From positions 1 through 60,104 of the IMG/VR virus record IMGVR_UViG_3300042545_000094: DNA of 60,104 bases; one strand, given 5' to 3'. Both the position numbers and the translations under genes were made by a program. Positions 34,701-43,008 of this stretch are shown in pieces. Numbering within the stretch: position 1 is the first letter of the stretch; every line of letters begins with the position of its first letter. This DNA is from a virus. The notes under the pieces are model-generated. The model had not been told where the DNA came from. It saw only the letters and a program-made list of their open reading frames with translations, and did no database searches.

Positions 34701-37700
34701 AACAAGTACCTAGATGATGTCGCCGAAGGACGTGAACCTGAAGCTAAGCTAGCTGAAGCCGTAGAAGAAATGAATGCGGTGATGAAGAGTGCTGGCCGTC
34801 TATACGACGCACTTAATAAGCTAGGTATGACCGATGAGCGTACGGATGCCTTGGCACGTGCTAATGCCTTTACTGATATTAAAGAGTTTGTAGCTTACGG
34901 CATGTCTCAGCCAGCTATGCAAGAGTTCTTGTTGCAAGCACCAGGTATGTATTTAGGCCCTAAAACTTCTTTCTTTGATGGTGTATTTAACCGTTTTGTA
35001 CAGTCTATCCGCAAGATGTTTAACATGGGGGAGAAACATAACTCCGCTATGCAGGACCTAATTATCGTTACAGATAAGCTGTTAGCCACAGAGATTGGTG
35101 AACCTAAGGTTACTAAGCAGCAAGCAGCTCTTGCCAAAAAGCAAACTCAGAAGTTTGATGCGGATGCGGAGAAGATACGTTTATCAAATACATCTACTGA
35201 TATGGTCAGTGCCATCGGCGAGTCCATAGATAACCACAGTTTTGAGCCTATCAAAGAACTACTAGATGCACGCTTCGAAGACCTTGGTAACGGGTTTATT
35301 AAGAAGACCCTTTACACCATGCAAACTGCTGACATCCTTCGTTGGAAGGGTAATGAGATTCCAGCACTTGTAGAAGTAGATGCTTTAACCCAAGAAATGT
35401 CCGCCATGCGTATGCGTATGATGGCTGCATCCGCTAAGAAGGCTGATGCCTTGGCCGCGTTTATCCGTAAGAATGGTTCAGTGGCATTAAGTAACACAAT
35501 GCACTTGGCTCGTTTAAAGAAGGTTAGCCCTACAGAACATGCCACGGCAGCCGATGCTATCAAAGCAGACCCAATTATTCAGCAGTACGAAAGACTAAAC
35601 GCAGACCCAGCTACAGACCCTGCGGATATTCCTGTTAATAAAGGAATGATTACCCGCCGTACTAATCAAATCCAAGCTGTATACGTTGCATGGGATGCGT
35701 TAGGTAAGCAAAAGGGTGGGCACGAGATGTACAAGATGGTACGTCAATACTACCAGGATGCCTATACGGCTACCCGTACGTTGCTAAATGAGCAGATTGA
35801 TGCTCTACCGATTGATGCTGCTGCTAAGGCTAAGTTACTTAAGTCAGTGCGTTTAATGCACGAGAAGAGTGTTGGTGCGGCTGCTGAAACTGTTTTAGAT
35901 GAAGATGGCACCCCTTTTGCTGAAGTGTCATTTAAAAACTTGCCAGAAGATTATTTCCCATTCAAGCGTTATGGCGAGTACTGGTTGCGCATAGAAGGCG
36001 GCCCAGCAGGACGAGAGTTCTACCTATTTGAGAATGGTAAAGACAGAAACTTATTCCAAGCTCGCCGTGCACGTGAGTTAGGTGTGGACCGTAATGACCC
36101 CAAGACTTTCTCTAAGGGTGACGATATTCACGCACTACGTCAGAACTTCCAAGATAGCAGTATCATGTTGCAAGAGATGTTTGCTGCTATTGATGGGGCA
36201 GATACCTCTAAAGCACCTGTTAATTTTTCAGAAGATATAAAAGACCAGTTGTATCAGATTTATCTACAGACTATGCCTGAGCGTAGCTTCCGTAAGCAGT
36301 TTATTCATGCTGACAAAGTAACTGGTTTTAGTGCCGACATCCTCCGTAACTTCAAGACTTCTGCTACGGCTTACTCTAATCAGTTAGCCAAGCTTAAATA
36401 CGGCACAGAAATTAACAACAGCATCCGACGTGCAAGAGATACTTTAGCGGGTATGCCAGCAGATATGCGTGGGCGTATGGAGTTATTCGTCAATGAGATG
36501 GATAAGCGCGCCCAAGATGAGATTAACCCACCAGAAGATAGCGGTTTAGCAGCTGGTGTAAATCAGTTTGCGTTCATCATGCTATTGACTGGTGCAGCCT
36601 CTGCCGCCACCCAGATGGCGTCTATTCCTATTATGGTAATGCCAACCTTATCTCAACAATACGGTTACGGCAAGGCTAGCGTGGAATTAGCTAAGTTAAT
36701 GCCTATCTGGAAGTCAGTTGGCTTTACACAAAAAGATGCTGAAACCGGAGAAGTAACATACACAGCACCTTCTTTAGCTTCTTCTGACTTGGCGAGAAAA
36801 AACCCTAATCTCAATCGTGCCTTCCAAGAAGCGATGGAGAAGTACAACTTATTTAGTCTTACCAATACTTCAGTAATTACTGATACTGCTAGAACTCCTG
36901 ATGATGCACCAGAGACACTTCTAAGAAAAACAGGTCAAACAATAAACAGAGGTATGACTGCCTTGTTTACTGGTTCAGAGCGTATGAGCCGTGAAATATC
37001 GTTTGCCATGACATTTAACTTAGAGTTTGCTAAGTCTGGTAACTTTGATGAGGCAGTTCAAAAGGCAGTGCAGACTACACATGAGTTATTGGGTCGTTAT
37101 GACAACATGAACCGCCCTCGTGTCTTGCGTAACTTTGCGGGTAGAACAATCGGTCAGTTTAAGATGTACTCTATCTTTATGACTTCATGGTTTATCCGTA
37201 ACGCAAACACTATGTTCCGTGAAGGCTTAGGAGAAGCGGAAGGGCGTGCGGCTACACAACGTATGGCTGGCGTTTTATTAATGGGTAGCTTGTTCCACGG
37301 CTTAGTGGGCATGCCTATGTATAGCGTGATAACTTCCGTAATTGACGCCCTTTCTGATGAGGAAGACGAAGAAGTTAAGAAGCGCCTTGCAAAGAACCCG
37401 TTGACAGCCATGAACTCTAACTTCCGTTTCCGTTACGAGTTCTTACCAAAATACTTTGGTGAAATCACTATGCCTGGGCTAGATGGTAGACAGCATAGTT
37501 TGGCAGAAGTGCTAGAAAAAGGCCCTATATCCGCATTGACTGACATTAACTTCAGCTCCCGTACCTCTTTTGACGGCATGTGGTGGCGCGAAGCTAAACC
37601 AGGTAAGACATTTGTAGAAACTGCGCAAAACATTATTCTCTCCAACTTAGGTCCTGGTGTATCTACTGGATTTAATATGGCTGGTGCAATTGATGACTTC

Positions 37701-38216
37701 TCTAATGGCAAGATTCAACGTGGTTTAGAGAAACTTGTACCTGCGTTCTTTAGAGGTTCTTTAGTTTCTTACCGTCTTGGTACTGAAGGTGCTGAGACTA
37801 AAGGTGGTGACAAGCTACTTAAGCAAGAAGAAATAAATACTATGAACTTAATAGCAGCGGCTACTGGGTTCCAACCAACACGTTTATCACGTATTCAAGA
37901 AAAGAACTTTGCAATACAAAAAGAACTAGTTGAAGCGGGTACCAAACGTACTAAGTTACTACGTCGCTTGAATGAGATTGCCTTGGATGACAAGGTAGAC
38001 GGTAAAGACATTTCTAATGCTATCAAAGATATTGTTGAGTACAACAAGCGCTACCCGATGGAGAAGTTTTTAATTCAGCCGGACACAATTCGCAGGTCTT
38101 TAGAGACTATGGCTGAAAAACGCGGTATGACTATACGCGGTCAGTACATGGATAAGAAGCTTGCACCATACGTCTACCCTTCAACTAAGGCAGTGACCCC
38201 ACTCAAGGAAGAGTAA
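31770..38216 (+). CDS. 2148-residue virion protein with metalloprotease motif
   Basis: The largest gene and the end of the rightward arm. The first 380 residues resemble ejection proteins. Residues about 490-540 are a low-complexity linker overlapped by another gene. A zincin-type motif H966-E-A-L-H970, preceded by a strand (GVIYLDANGG) and followed by a candidate third ligand E1039 in KEFVAYG, marks a metallopeptidase domain. A hydrophobic segment lies at about 1598-1625. The C-terminal 600 residues look like large polyvalent phage proteins. It is probably ejected into the cell, perhaps cleaving host proteins. Confidence 0.8.
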   Translation: MRFVPIDEVEKEEPSGFRFVPLGQETPAKEQEVSGVQDKKQKGKSVLEGTTLSEGEAPVKQETVKLPGFEHLYPSEESPFNLSEQSRTEKLIMQGLDPEFARATARRNIAEGKATTGKEYGIARETPEEVQLAEDLKYVSGKTGIEDTAQVLKRAGVKATTGMAQAGGGMQRFVGEMLDLDTSDETKTLDQINTFTQSMGEAPNKPVQIIEGAFNSIGQQMPALVAGVATGSQPLVLASMFANSFGQNYDDSRRRDLDAVDSTARAAAYAAFEVIGEKFGLGDQLTALKKAATGVAEKDLAEFFAKALAKEIPGEQLTYAGQFAVDKGFGLNPEAGLKEFIQGAVDTMLVTATQGGIMLGGGMTMNKLVGGKGGRQEEPEQKTAAELTKEKGFTFVPLGQTKEEVVAAPIEKAELREPTMKNMREDFDSLIGNLQEKYNSNVDRLKQKFAEITGKTTAEEVDPVQAQFKDTVARYQDMGMTRAQARQLANQDFEEAGYGDRLDAGTVQPSVSVPSEQRGADAGTPAPIGRGVGRDSETAVLPSGGAEAQPSALTPAQVRAQANSQALEVFKAPRTENPDGTLTYSAPTPAVQKQIDAYSLGAYDAAQGFDGARYAADMKGKEKKAYEEGFTYGQQVVSSLPTDKLEVSQDLVDLRKQMVAADELAARSKYGPDKRNATMASRRYLAAMEKATGTKETTSPEWQALNDAVIQQSEAIPAVEELEEIAAPTPASVEETVTPIAPVKQGKPRGRKKLDLTEEEAAAKKAARAEQTKEWKATNKQLLDAQNVLNLEAPVREEFTNEDAYLDASMRYRTDRQAALDLLNGMATGPRRNTALGKTAQTGLANPNITPQELAAVKEREALRKGTARAELIEATNGVENDKYADFSNGGQALSWIAKNGNEFESTLAKRILPFVRNMRVVIVRSSADLPTNYLRSQFEGAAGMYSNGVIYLDANGGMNNTVFLHEALHGATIDRINKYLDDVAEGREPEAKLAEAVEEMNAVMKSAGRLYDALNKLGMTDERTDALARANAFTDIKEFVAYGMSQPAMQEFLLQAPGMYLGPKTSFFDGVFNRFVQSIRKMFNMGEKHNSAMQDLIIVTDKLLATEIGEPKVTKQQAALAKKQTQKFDADAEKIRLSNTSTDMVSAIGESIDNHSFEPIKELLDARFEDLGNGFIKKTLYTMQTADILRWKGNEIPALVEVDALTQEMSAMRMRMMAASAKKADALAAFIRKNGSVALSNTMHLARLKKVSPTEHATAADAIKADPIIQQYERLNADPATDPADIPVNKGMITRRTNQIQAVYVAWDALGKQKGGHEMYKMVRQYYQDAYTATRTLLNEQIDALPIDAAAKAKLLKSVRLMHEKSVGAAAETVLDEDGTPFAEVSFKNLPEDYFPFKRYGEYWLRIEGGPAGREFYLFENGKDRNLFQARRARELGVDRNDPKTFSKGDDIHALRQNFQDSSIMLQEMFAAIDGADTSKAPVNFSEDIKDQLYQIYLQTMPERSFRKQFIHADKVTGFSADILRNFKTSATAYSNQLAKLKYGTEINNSIRRARDTLAGMPADMRGRMELFVNEMDKRAQDEINPPEDSGLAAGVNQFAFIMLLTGAASAATQMASIPIMVMPTLSQQYGYGKASVELAKLMPIWKSVGFTQKDAETGEVTYTAPSLASSDLARKNPNLNRAFQEAMEKYNLFSLTNTSVITDTARTPDDAPETLLRKTGQTINRGMTALFTGSERMSREISFAMTFNLEFAKSGNFDEAVQKAVQTTHELLGRYDNMNRPRVLRNFAGRTIGQFKMYSIFMTSWFIRNANTMFREGLGEAEGRAATQRMAGVLLMGSLFHGLVGMPMYSVITSVIDALSDEEDEEVKKRLAKNPLTAMNSNFRFRYEFLPKYFGEITMPGLDGRQHSLAEVLEKGPISALTDINFSSRTSFDGMWWREAKPGKTFVETAQNIILSNLGPGVSTGFNMAGAIDDFSNGKIQRGLEKLVPAFFRGSLVSYRLGTEGAETKGGDKLLKQEEINTMNLIAAATGFQPTRLSRIQEKNFAIQKELVEAGTKRTKLLRRLNEIALDDKVDGKDISNAIKDIVEYNKRYPMEKFLIQPDTIRRSLETMAEKRGMTIRGQYMDKKLAPYVYPSTKAVTPLKEE
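33262..33429 (+). CDS. Nested 55-residue gene inside giant gene
   Basis: An ATG at 33262 is preceded by GAGGAGG (33249-33255) at 6 bases, the best ribosome site of the region. It reads 55 codons in another frame than the giant gene, giving an acidic, helical, well-composed protein (LTPEQFSLAFQCLVNN, then LSGEEWEEIAKLLFFLQAEQ). The giant protein in this stretch reads as a Pro/Gly/Ser/Ala linker, as expected if the inner frame is the constrained one. Function unknown. In-frame extension to an ATG at 33214 lacks a ribosome site. Confidence 0.75.
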   Translation: MEIDLTPEQFSLAFQCLVNNAEPTPELQHLSGEEWEEIAKLLFFLQAEQKLSQVH

Positions 38217-38239
38217 AAAACCCCCACACGAGGTGGGGG
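38215..38239 (-). terminator. Terminator at convergent gene ends
   Basis: CCCCCAC-ACGAG-GTGGGGG forms a perfect 7-bp stem (38221-38239). On the minus strand it is followed by six T, so it ends leftward transcription. For the rightward giant gene there is no T run after the stem, though it could still protect that mRNA's end. Confidence 0.85.
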
Positions 38240-38306
38240 CCGAAGAGTTGGAAGGAGCTATCTTCCTAAGGAAAAGCAGATGAGGAGTCTGCGGGATTAG
38301 TATATC

Positions 38307-38501
38307 CTACATTCTCCAAATTCGTAACCCTCGAACACCATCTTCAATCACAGTTTTGATTAAAACTTCCATTTTTAATCGTTTTGTGACACGTAAAACT
38401 TCTTTCTTAGCAGAACTATCATCAAGGCAGGGGATGAATATTGAGTACCCTACCTTGAAATTTCTCCAGTTAATGTTGTAACTAACCTTGTCTATCAGCA
38501 T
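38307..38501 (-). CDS. Small hypothetical protein, end of leftward arm
   Basis: 64 residues from the ATG at 38501, overlapping the primase stop by about 20 bases. The pattern VGYSIFIPCLDD...KKEVLRVTKRL...GVRGLRIWRM is a small alpha/beta fold I have met in short phage proteins of unknown function. It is the last leftward gene before the terminator. Between it and the terminator only two small hairpins are seen (GGAAG/CTTCC and GCAGA/TCTGC). Confidence 0.7.
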   Translation of the reverse strand: MLIDKVSYNINWRNFKVGYSIFIPCLDDSSAKKEVLRVTKRLKMEVLIKTVIEDGVRGLRIWRM

Positions 38502-41358
38502 CGTTGCCAACAAACGCATCTACGTTAATGAAGTCTGGTACTGCGCAGTTAAACTCAAGTGCATGTACTCCCGGAGAAACAATCTTCATACCTTTTGACA
38601 TACGCTTATTGTCTGCACCAATATAAATACCCTTGGCTTTTAGGTCTTTCAGTGTATCTTTGTACGATGCTTGAGACTCCACGCAGTCCTTCTTAAACGC
38701 CTTAGCCACAATAAACAACTTCTTAGTGTCTGGCTCGTAACGGATAACCAAGTCACCCTTAGGCTCCTGCTTCGGTAGTACCTGCATGTTGGTACGCTTA
38801 TCAACCTCGTCGTCCACAATTAACATGTTCTGAATATGGCGGTTAATAAAGTCACCGATGATTGATGCTGAGTTATTAGCTGGTGGGGTTACATCTTCAC
38901 GAATACCTTTCAACATTTGCTCAGTAGCCCATAGGTAGACAGCACGCATATCGAAGTCATGAAGTCCTAAATTACGTGCAATCAATCCGCCTGTAATGTT
39001 ACAAGCAATAACCGCTGACCAAAAGCGCTCACGATTTGTTAAGTGCATTTCCTTATCAATCTTCTCTTGGATAGCACGCATGCTACTTACTACTTCTTCC
39101 AAGTTGTTCAATAAGTAACCACAGTAAATATCACCCGCATGGCCGTAGTTCTCTTGTAACTGGTGGTCAAACATCTGCTTAGCTACAGCTGGCGGGATAA
39201 TATTGCTTGGATGAATCTGATACTCTAGTAGACGCATCATCTCACCGTCCGGGCTGTTCTTGTGCACGCCTAACTTCTCATAGAAACTAGCGTTTGAACT
39301 GGCTAAGGATATGGTTTGCCAAGTAGTTGTGTTAACTCGTAATTCGTTTTTGTCAGCTCTAGACCTATTAGCACCACGACCTTGTGACATGCTATACGCC
39401 AAGGTAGAGAAGTCGGCCGGCGTAATATTAGTAATCTCATCCACAGTAAACGGCAAGTTATTCATAATGCCTAGGTGTAGCATCTTAGCAGCTAGGGTGT
39501 CTTTCCACACACCTGCTAACTTAACTGGATGTCCGTACACGCTGTTGCACATATACAACGCTGTTGATTTACCTGTGCCTGATTCTTTGTGAATCAAGTT
39601 AACGATTGCGCCGCTATGCCCAGTGAACTTAAGTAGTGGGGCGCCAAAAGCAGTAAGAGCAGCGAACGCATGAGGTTCTAAACCTGGCTGGCTATACAAG
39701 TTAAATACTTCTTTCCATTTTTCCAAGGTACCCATAGGGTGCATAACTTCAGCAAACGCCTTTGTTGCGTTTGATGGGGGGCTATGGAAGATACCATCCG
39801 TGCTAATCTCTCTGTCGCCAATAATAAATTTGCTGTCTTTATCAGCCCAACCAAATTGTGTCCTCATAAGCTCTGCTTTCTTTTTGTATTGCAATTCTTT
39901 TACAAACGTTAATAAATACGTTGCTAAGGCATCCATCTGTTTAGGGTGTGCAGCCACACCTTGGGTAGCAAGTGCCTCACGTACTCTGTCTTTTACTGCG
40001 ATGCTAGACAACGGCATCGTAAATTCTTTCACCCCATCCTGCGGTAAGTGCAACCGTAAGAAGGCTAACTCGCCTACCATCGGGTCTGGGTCGTGCATAC
40101 GCTTGACGATATACAAGTCATGCTCATATACACATATGGGGTCAGCTTCCTCTTCTCCAAGGGGCATGACGTAAATGCCACCGTTCTTCCCCCTGAAGTA
40201 TGGGTGTGGCAAGCTTGGTATCTTGTAGGCTACCGGTTCAACCGCCTCTTTCTCATTATCTCCATCTGGTAGTTGTACTTCTTCCGTATCAACAAAGTCC
40301 TCATCTTCTTCAGCCCTAACCACTTCTTTGCCAAGCACGATAGGCGATTTGATTCGTCCTTTCCAAGGGCAACCGTCACAGCCACCCGGATTATTCTTCT
40401 CGAACGTAGCGCATGTTTGAGGGAACTGTGTGTGCGCGGCTTTGCGTTCAGTATCTTCATAGTCATACCCTTCGTGTTGCTCAGAAATCTTATGGATAGC
40501 TGATTCTCTATCCACGCAAAGATTCGCAATAGATAGGGAGTTAAACCACATAGGCTCTGATACAGAATCTTGATTGTTGTACTGGTACAACAGTTGAGCA
40601 CAACCCTCACCTTTAGCACTGCGAATCATAATCTTGCTAAAGCGTGACACAGTATTAGCCATCATTGCTTTTTGTAACTCAGATAGCTCACGCTTAGGTT
40701 GCGCTACAACTTCTTTAACGCCTAGAATATCTTTAAGTGTTTGCGCTTCGTAATCGGGTGCATCTGATAATAGCTCTACTGGCTTAGGCGGAGTGTCTTT
40801 ATAGTTATTTGTTCCGGGTACTCTAAGCACACGGGCTGCTTCAAAAACACTGCTATCTACGTAAAGGTCATGGGTTAAGCACAGCTCGTTAAGTCGAGCG
40901 GCAAAAGGTTCCCATTCAGAACGCTCCATGGGTGCTGTTAAAGGCCAGTATACATGGATGCCTCGTCCCGAACTAACGATTATTGGTTTGGGTAAACCGA
41001 TTGTTTTGCAGAACTTTTGTAACTCTTGAAGTGCAGTAGCTTGGTCAATATAACCGTCTGGTCTTCCTGTCTTTGGATTTACAACAGCCTTAGTAGGGCC
41101 GCAATCCAAGTCAATCCATAGGGACTTTAAATTTAGTACGTTCTCTTTTTTGCGGAACTCTTTTTCTTTCCATTCCGCATACTTAGCTACACCAAAGTAA
41201 ACATCCCAACCTTTTCCATCATATTGTGTTACTAGCTCGTCGAACTCTTCTCGTGTTGCAACTATTTGTTGGTCTGCATAACGACCGTTTTTCAAACCCA
41301 ATATCACATACCAGCCATCGGCTGATTGCACTCTTGATAATAGGTCAACGTTTGTCAT
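38482..41358 (-). CDS. Primase-helicase fusion
   Basis: 958 residues. The N-terminal part carries archaeo-eukaryotic primase motifs: D83-L-D85 in WIDLDCG, SGRGIHVYW (130-138) and a D in LYVDSSVFEAARVLRVPGT (about 177). A cysteine cluster (C-x-n-GCDGCPW, about 340) follows. The C-terminal half is a superfamily 3-like helicase with Walker A SGTGKST (about 590) and a D-E pair in PFTVDEIT. It starts and unwinds DNA synthesis for the phage polymerase. A terminator-like hairpin lies just 20 bases before its start. Confidence 0.88.
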   Translation of the reverse strand: MTNVDLLSRVQSADGWYVILGLKNGRYADQQIVATREEFDELVTQYDGKGWDVYFGVAKYAEWKEKEFRKKENVLNLKSLWIDLDCGPTKAVVNPKTGRPDGYIDQATALQELQKFCKTIGLPKPIIVSSGRGIHVYWPLTAPMERSEWEPFAARLNELCLTHDLYVDSSVFEAARVLRVPGTNNYKDTPPKPVELLSDAPDYEAQTLKDILGVKEVVAQPKRELSELQKAMMANTVSRFSKIMIRSAKGEGCAQLLYQYNNQDSVSEPMWFNSLSIANLCVDRESAIHKISEQHEGYDYEDTERKAAHTQFPQTCATFEKNNPGGCDGCPWKGRIKSPIVLGKEVVRAEEDEDFVDTEEVQLPDGDNEKEAVEPVAYKIPSLPHPYFRGKNGGIYVMPLGEEEADPICVYEHDLYIVKRMHDPDPMVGELAFLRLHLPQDGVKEFTMPLSSIAVKDRVREALATQGVAAHPKQMDALATYLLTFVKELQYKKKAELMRTQFGWADKDSKFIIGDREISTDGIFHSPPSNATKAFAEVMHPMGTLEKWKEVFNLYSQPGLEPHAFAALTAFGAPLLKFTGHSGAIVNLIHKESGTGKSTALYMCNSVYGHPVKLAGVWKDTLAAKMLHLGIMNNLPFTVDEITNITPADFSTLAYSMSQGRGANRSRADKNELRVNTTTWQTISLASSNASFYEKLGVHKNSPDGEMMRLLEYQIHPSNIIPPAVAKQMFDHQLQENYGHAGDIYCGYLLNNLEEVVSSMRAIQEKIDKEMHLTNRERFWSAVIACNITGGLIARNLGLHDFDMRAVYLWATEQMLKGIREDVTPPANNSASIIGDFINRHIQNMLIVDDEVDKRTNMQVLPKQEPKGDLVIRYEPDTKKLFIVAKAFKKDCVESQASYKDTLKDLKAKGIYIGADNKRMSKGMKIVSPGVHALEFNCAVPDFINVDAFVGNDADRQG

Positions 41359-41378
41359 TATTGTCTCTGTTTGGGGGC

Positions 41379-41400
41379 AAAAAAGGGGGACTGCTCCCCC
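41379..41400 (-). terminator. Terminator/attenuator before primase gene
   Basis: GGGGGA-GCAG-TCCCCC stem followed by six T on the minus strand, sitting between the Cro-like gene (stop 41422) and the primase start (41358). It would cut primase expression unless antiterminated, or may act on ribosome access. Confidence 0.8.
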
Positions 41401-41421
41401 CTGCCGTTAGGCATAGCCCGG

Positions 41422-41652
41422 TTATTTCAAGTCTTTGATAAGTTGTTTTATTGCTTCTACTGAGTCGCCCTTAGGTTCATAGGCACCTATAAACCAGTTG
41501 TACACCGTCTGACGACTAACCCCTAATGATGTTGCTACTCTTGACACAGGGATTTTTCGTTTGATGCACTTCTTTCCGAGCTTCACTCCGAGAAGGCCTT
41601 GCTCCGCCTTCTCGTTCAGCAATATAACATTTAAGCTATACCCAATGCTCAT
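41422..41652 (-). CDS. Cro/CI-type HTH protein
   Basis: 76 residues with one helix-turn-helix at about 35-56 (PVSRVATSLGVSRQTVYNWF), as in small Cro-like regulators. The flanks are too short for a CI-type repressor with a dimer domain. It sits before an attenuator and the primase gene and may regulate them, or may bind the 13-bp palindromes. Preceded by the ssDNA-binding candidate with a 2-base gap. Confidence 0.8.
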   Translation of the reverse strand: MSIGYSLNVILLNEKAEQGLLGVKLGKKCIKRKIPVSRVATSLGVSRQTVYNWFIGAYEPKGDSVEAIKQLIKDLK

Positions 41653-41654
41653 GA

Positions 41655-42551
41655 TTAGCTGTCACTCCAAGCACTGACCACATCAGCTAAGTTCTGCTTA
41701 GGTGCATTAGCAGTTGGTTCAGCTTTCTTAGATGCGCGCTTAACAGGCTCTTCCACGGCTTCAACTTCTTCCGCTTCAACTTCAACCTTAGCCGCTGGTG
41801 CAGGTGCGCTAGCAGGTAGCTTCTTAACGCCATCCTGTTGTGCCACAGTTAACTGCACTACAGACTTACATTCAGGCGTTGCTTGTGCTGCGTCAACAAC
41901 GTCAATCTCTTCATCAGTCAAATGACGCACTGGTGTGAAGTTAACCACGTCAGCAGTTTCATTCTCATCAAAAGCAATTTGTGTAACGATACGGTCAATG
42001 CTTTCACCGTTTGCTGGCAAGAACTTAAGATAGCTCTCGAACGGATGCACGTTGCCTGTACCCTTACCAAACAATGATTTAGATGGGATGTTGAATTGAT
42101 AAATCTCACCACTCATATCACCCTCGAGTAACAAAGCTACACGACGGTTGAAACGGCATGCACGACCTTTACCATTTGCGCCTGAGCCATCAATGTTCTG
42201 TGGGCATGTTGCGCATGATGCGGATTGTGGGTTAGATGCTTTAGCATCAGGTGTATCACCTAAGTTAGCCCAGCAATCAGGCAATGTTGGTTCGCCATTT
42301 GGGTCATACGGTTTAGCGTAGAACTGACGAGATACTTTTGGTAACGCATTAATAATGATTACGTTAATAGAACCTGTTACTTTACCGCCGGCTTGTTCAC
42401 CACCAACGATGCGTGAGAACTTGCCTTTGTTCATAGTAATACGACGACTGTTGTTTGTGTTCGTAGCTAATGCCTTAGCTAACTCCGACATGCCCTCAGC
42501 ACGACTACTTGTTACTGCTCCACCTTGTTTAAAAATTGAAATGTTGCTCAT
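41655..42551 (-). CDS. Possible ssDNA-binding replication protein
   Basis: 298 residues. A folded domain (about 35-215) holds C93, C113, C116 and C132, which may bind zinc, and strands such as INVIIINALPKVSRQFY. From about 245 it is an acidic/Ala/Pro linker (VEVEAEEVEAVEEP) ending in a short LADVVSAWSDS tail. Folded domain, disordered linker and conserved tip resemble single-strand binding proteins. The place between primase and helicase genes fits. No proof from motifs. Confidence 0.55.
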   Translation of the reverse strand: MSNISIFKQGGAVTSSRAEGMSELAKALATNTNNSRRITMNKGKFSRIVGGEQAGGKVTGSINVIIINALPKVSRQFYAKPYDPNGEPTLPDCWANLGDTPDAKASNPQSASCATCPQNIDGSGANGKGRACRFNRRVALLLEGDMSGEIYQFNIPSKSLFGKGTGNVHPFESYLKFLPANGESIDRIVTQIAFDENETADVVNFTPVRHLTDEEIDVVDAAQATPECKSVVQLTVAQQDGVKKLPASAPAPAAKVEVEAEEVEAVEEPVKRASKKAEPTANAPKQNLADVVSAWSDS

Positions 42552-42958
42552 GCTTTGCTCCTTCTAACGACCACGGTGTATTTGCTATCTGCCTGTAATC
42601 CTGCTGGCAGTAGTTCTGGATTCTCCTCAAGAAACTGCTTAAGGTTGGTTTGATGCAACCTCTTCTCAAGTAGCGGGAATGCGTCATGTTCTTCGATGAA
42701 CCTGTACATAGAATCCCAATCAGTCGTCCAGTACCGTGTATCAACTTTACGAATGATTGTCCCTGCTTGTGTCTTAATACTATCGGCACCTGTTTCGTAA
42801 CAGACTTCTAACATCTCTGCCGCTAATAAATCTTGTTGTTCTTTAAGAGCGTTGTCCTGTGCCTCAAACTGTTCCTTGAGTTCAGCACGTTTGTCTCTTA
42901 TCTTGATATATGTTTCAGCCAATACATCAGCTGGCACATCATGCAAATCTTTATCCAT
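42548..42958 (-). CDS. Conserved-type early protein, coiled coil
   Basis: 136 residues. A coiled coil at about 20-55 is followed by a compact domain with TRYWTTDWDSMYRFIEEHDA and EKRLHQTNLKQFLEENP, a pattern I recognise from replication regions of podoviruses, function unknown. It has a strong GAGGAG site and its own promoter (42981-43008). Confidence 0.75.
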   Translation of the reverse strand: MDKDLHDVPADVLAETYIKIRDKRAELKEQFEAQDNALKEQQDLLAAEMLEVCYETGADSIKTQAGTIIRKVDTRYWTTDWDSMYRFIEEHDAFPLLEKRLHQTNLKQFLEENPELLPAGLQADSKYTVVVRRSKA

Positions 42959-42980
42959 CTTAGCTCCTCTTCGAACTTCA

Positions 42981-43008
42981 ATAATACTACTTACTTTGAC
43001 TTTGTCAA
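42981..43008 (-). promoter_or_regulatory. Sigma70 promoter, leftward
   Basis: On the minus strand TTGACA (complement of 43003-43008) and TATTAT (complement of 42981-42986) are 16 bases apart. The surrounding CTTGACAAAGTC is identical to that of the promoter at 53881-53908. It lies between the helicase stop and the 42958 start. Confidence 0.8.
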
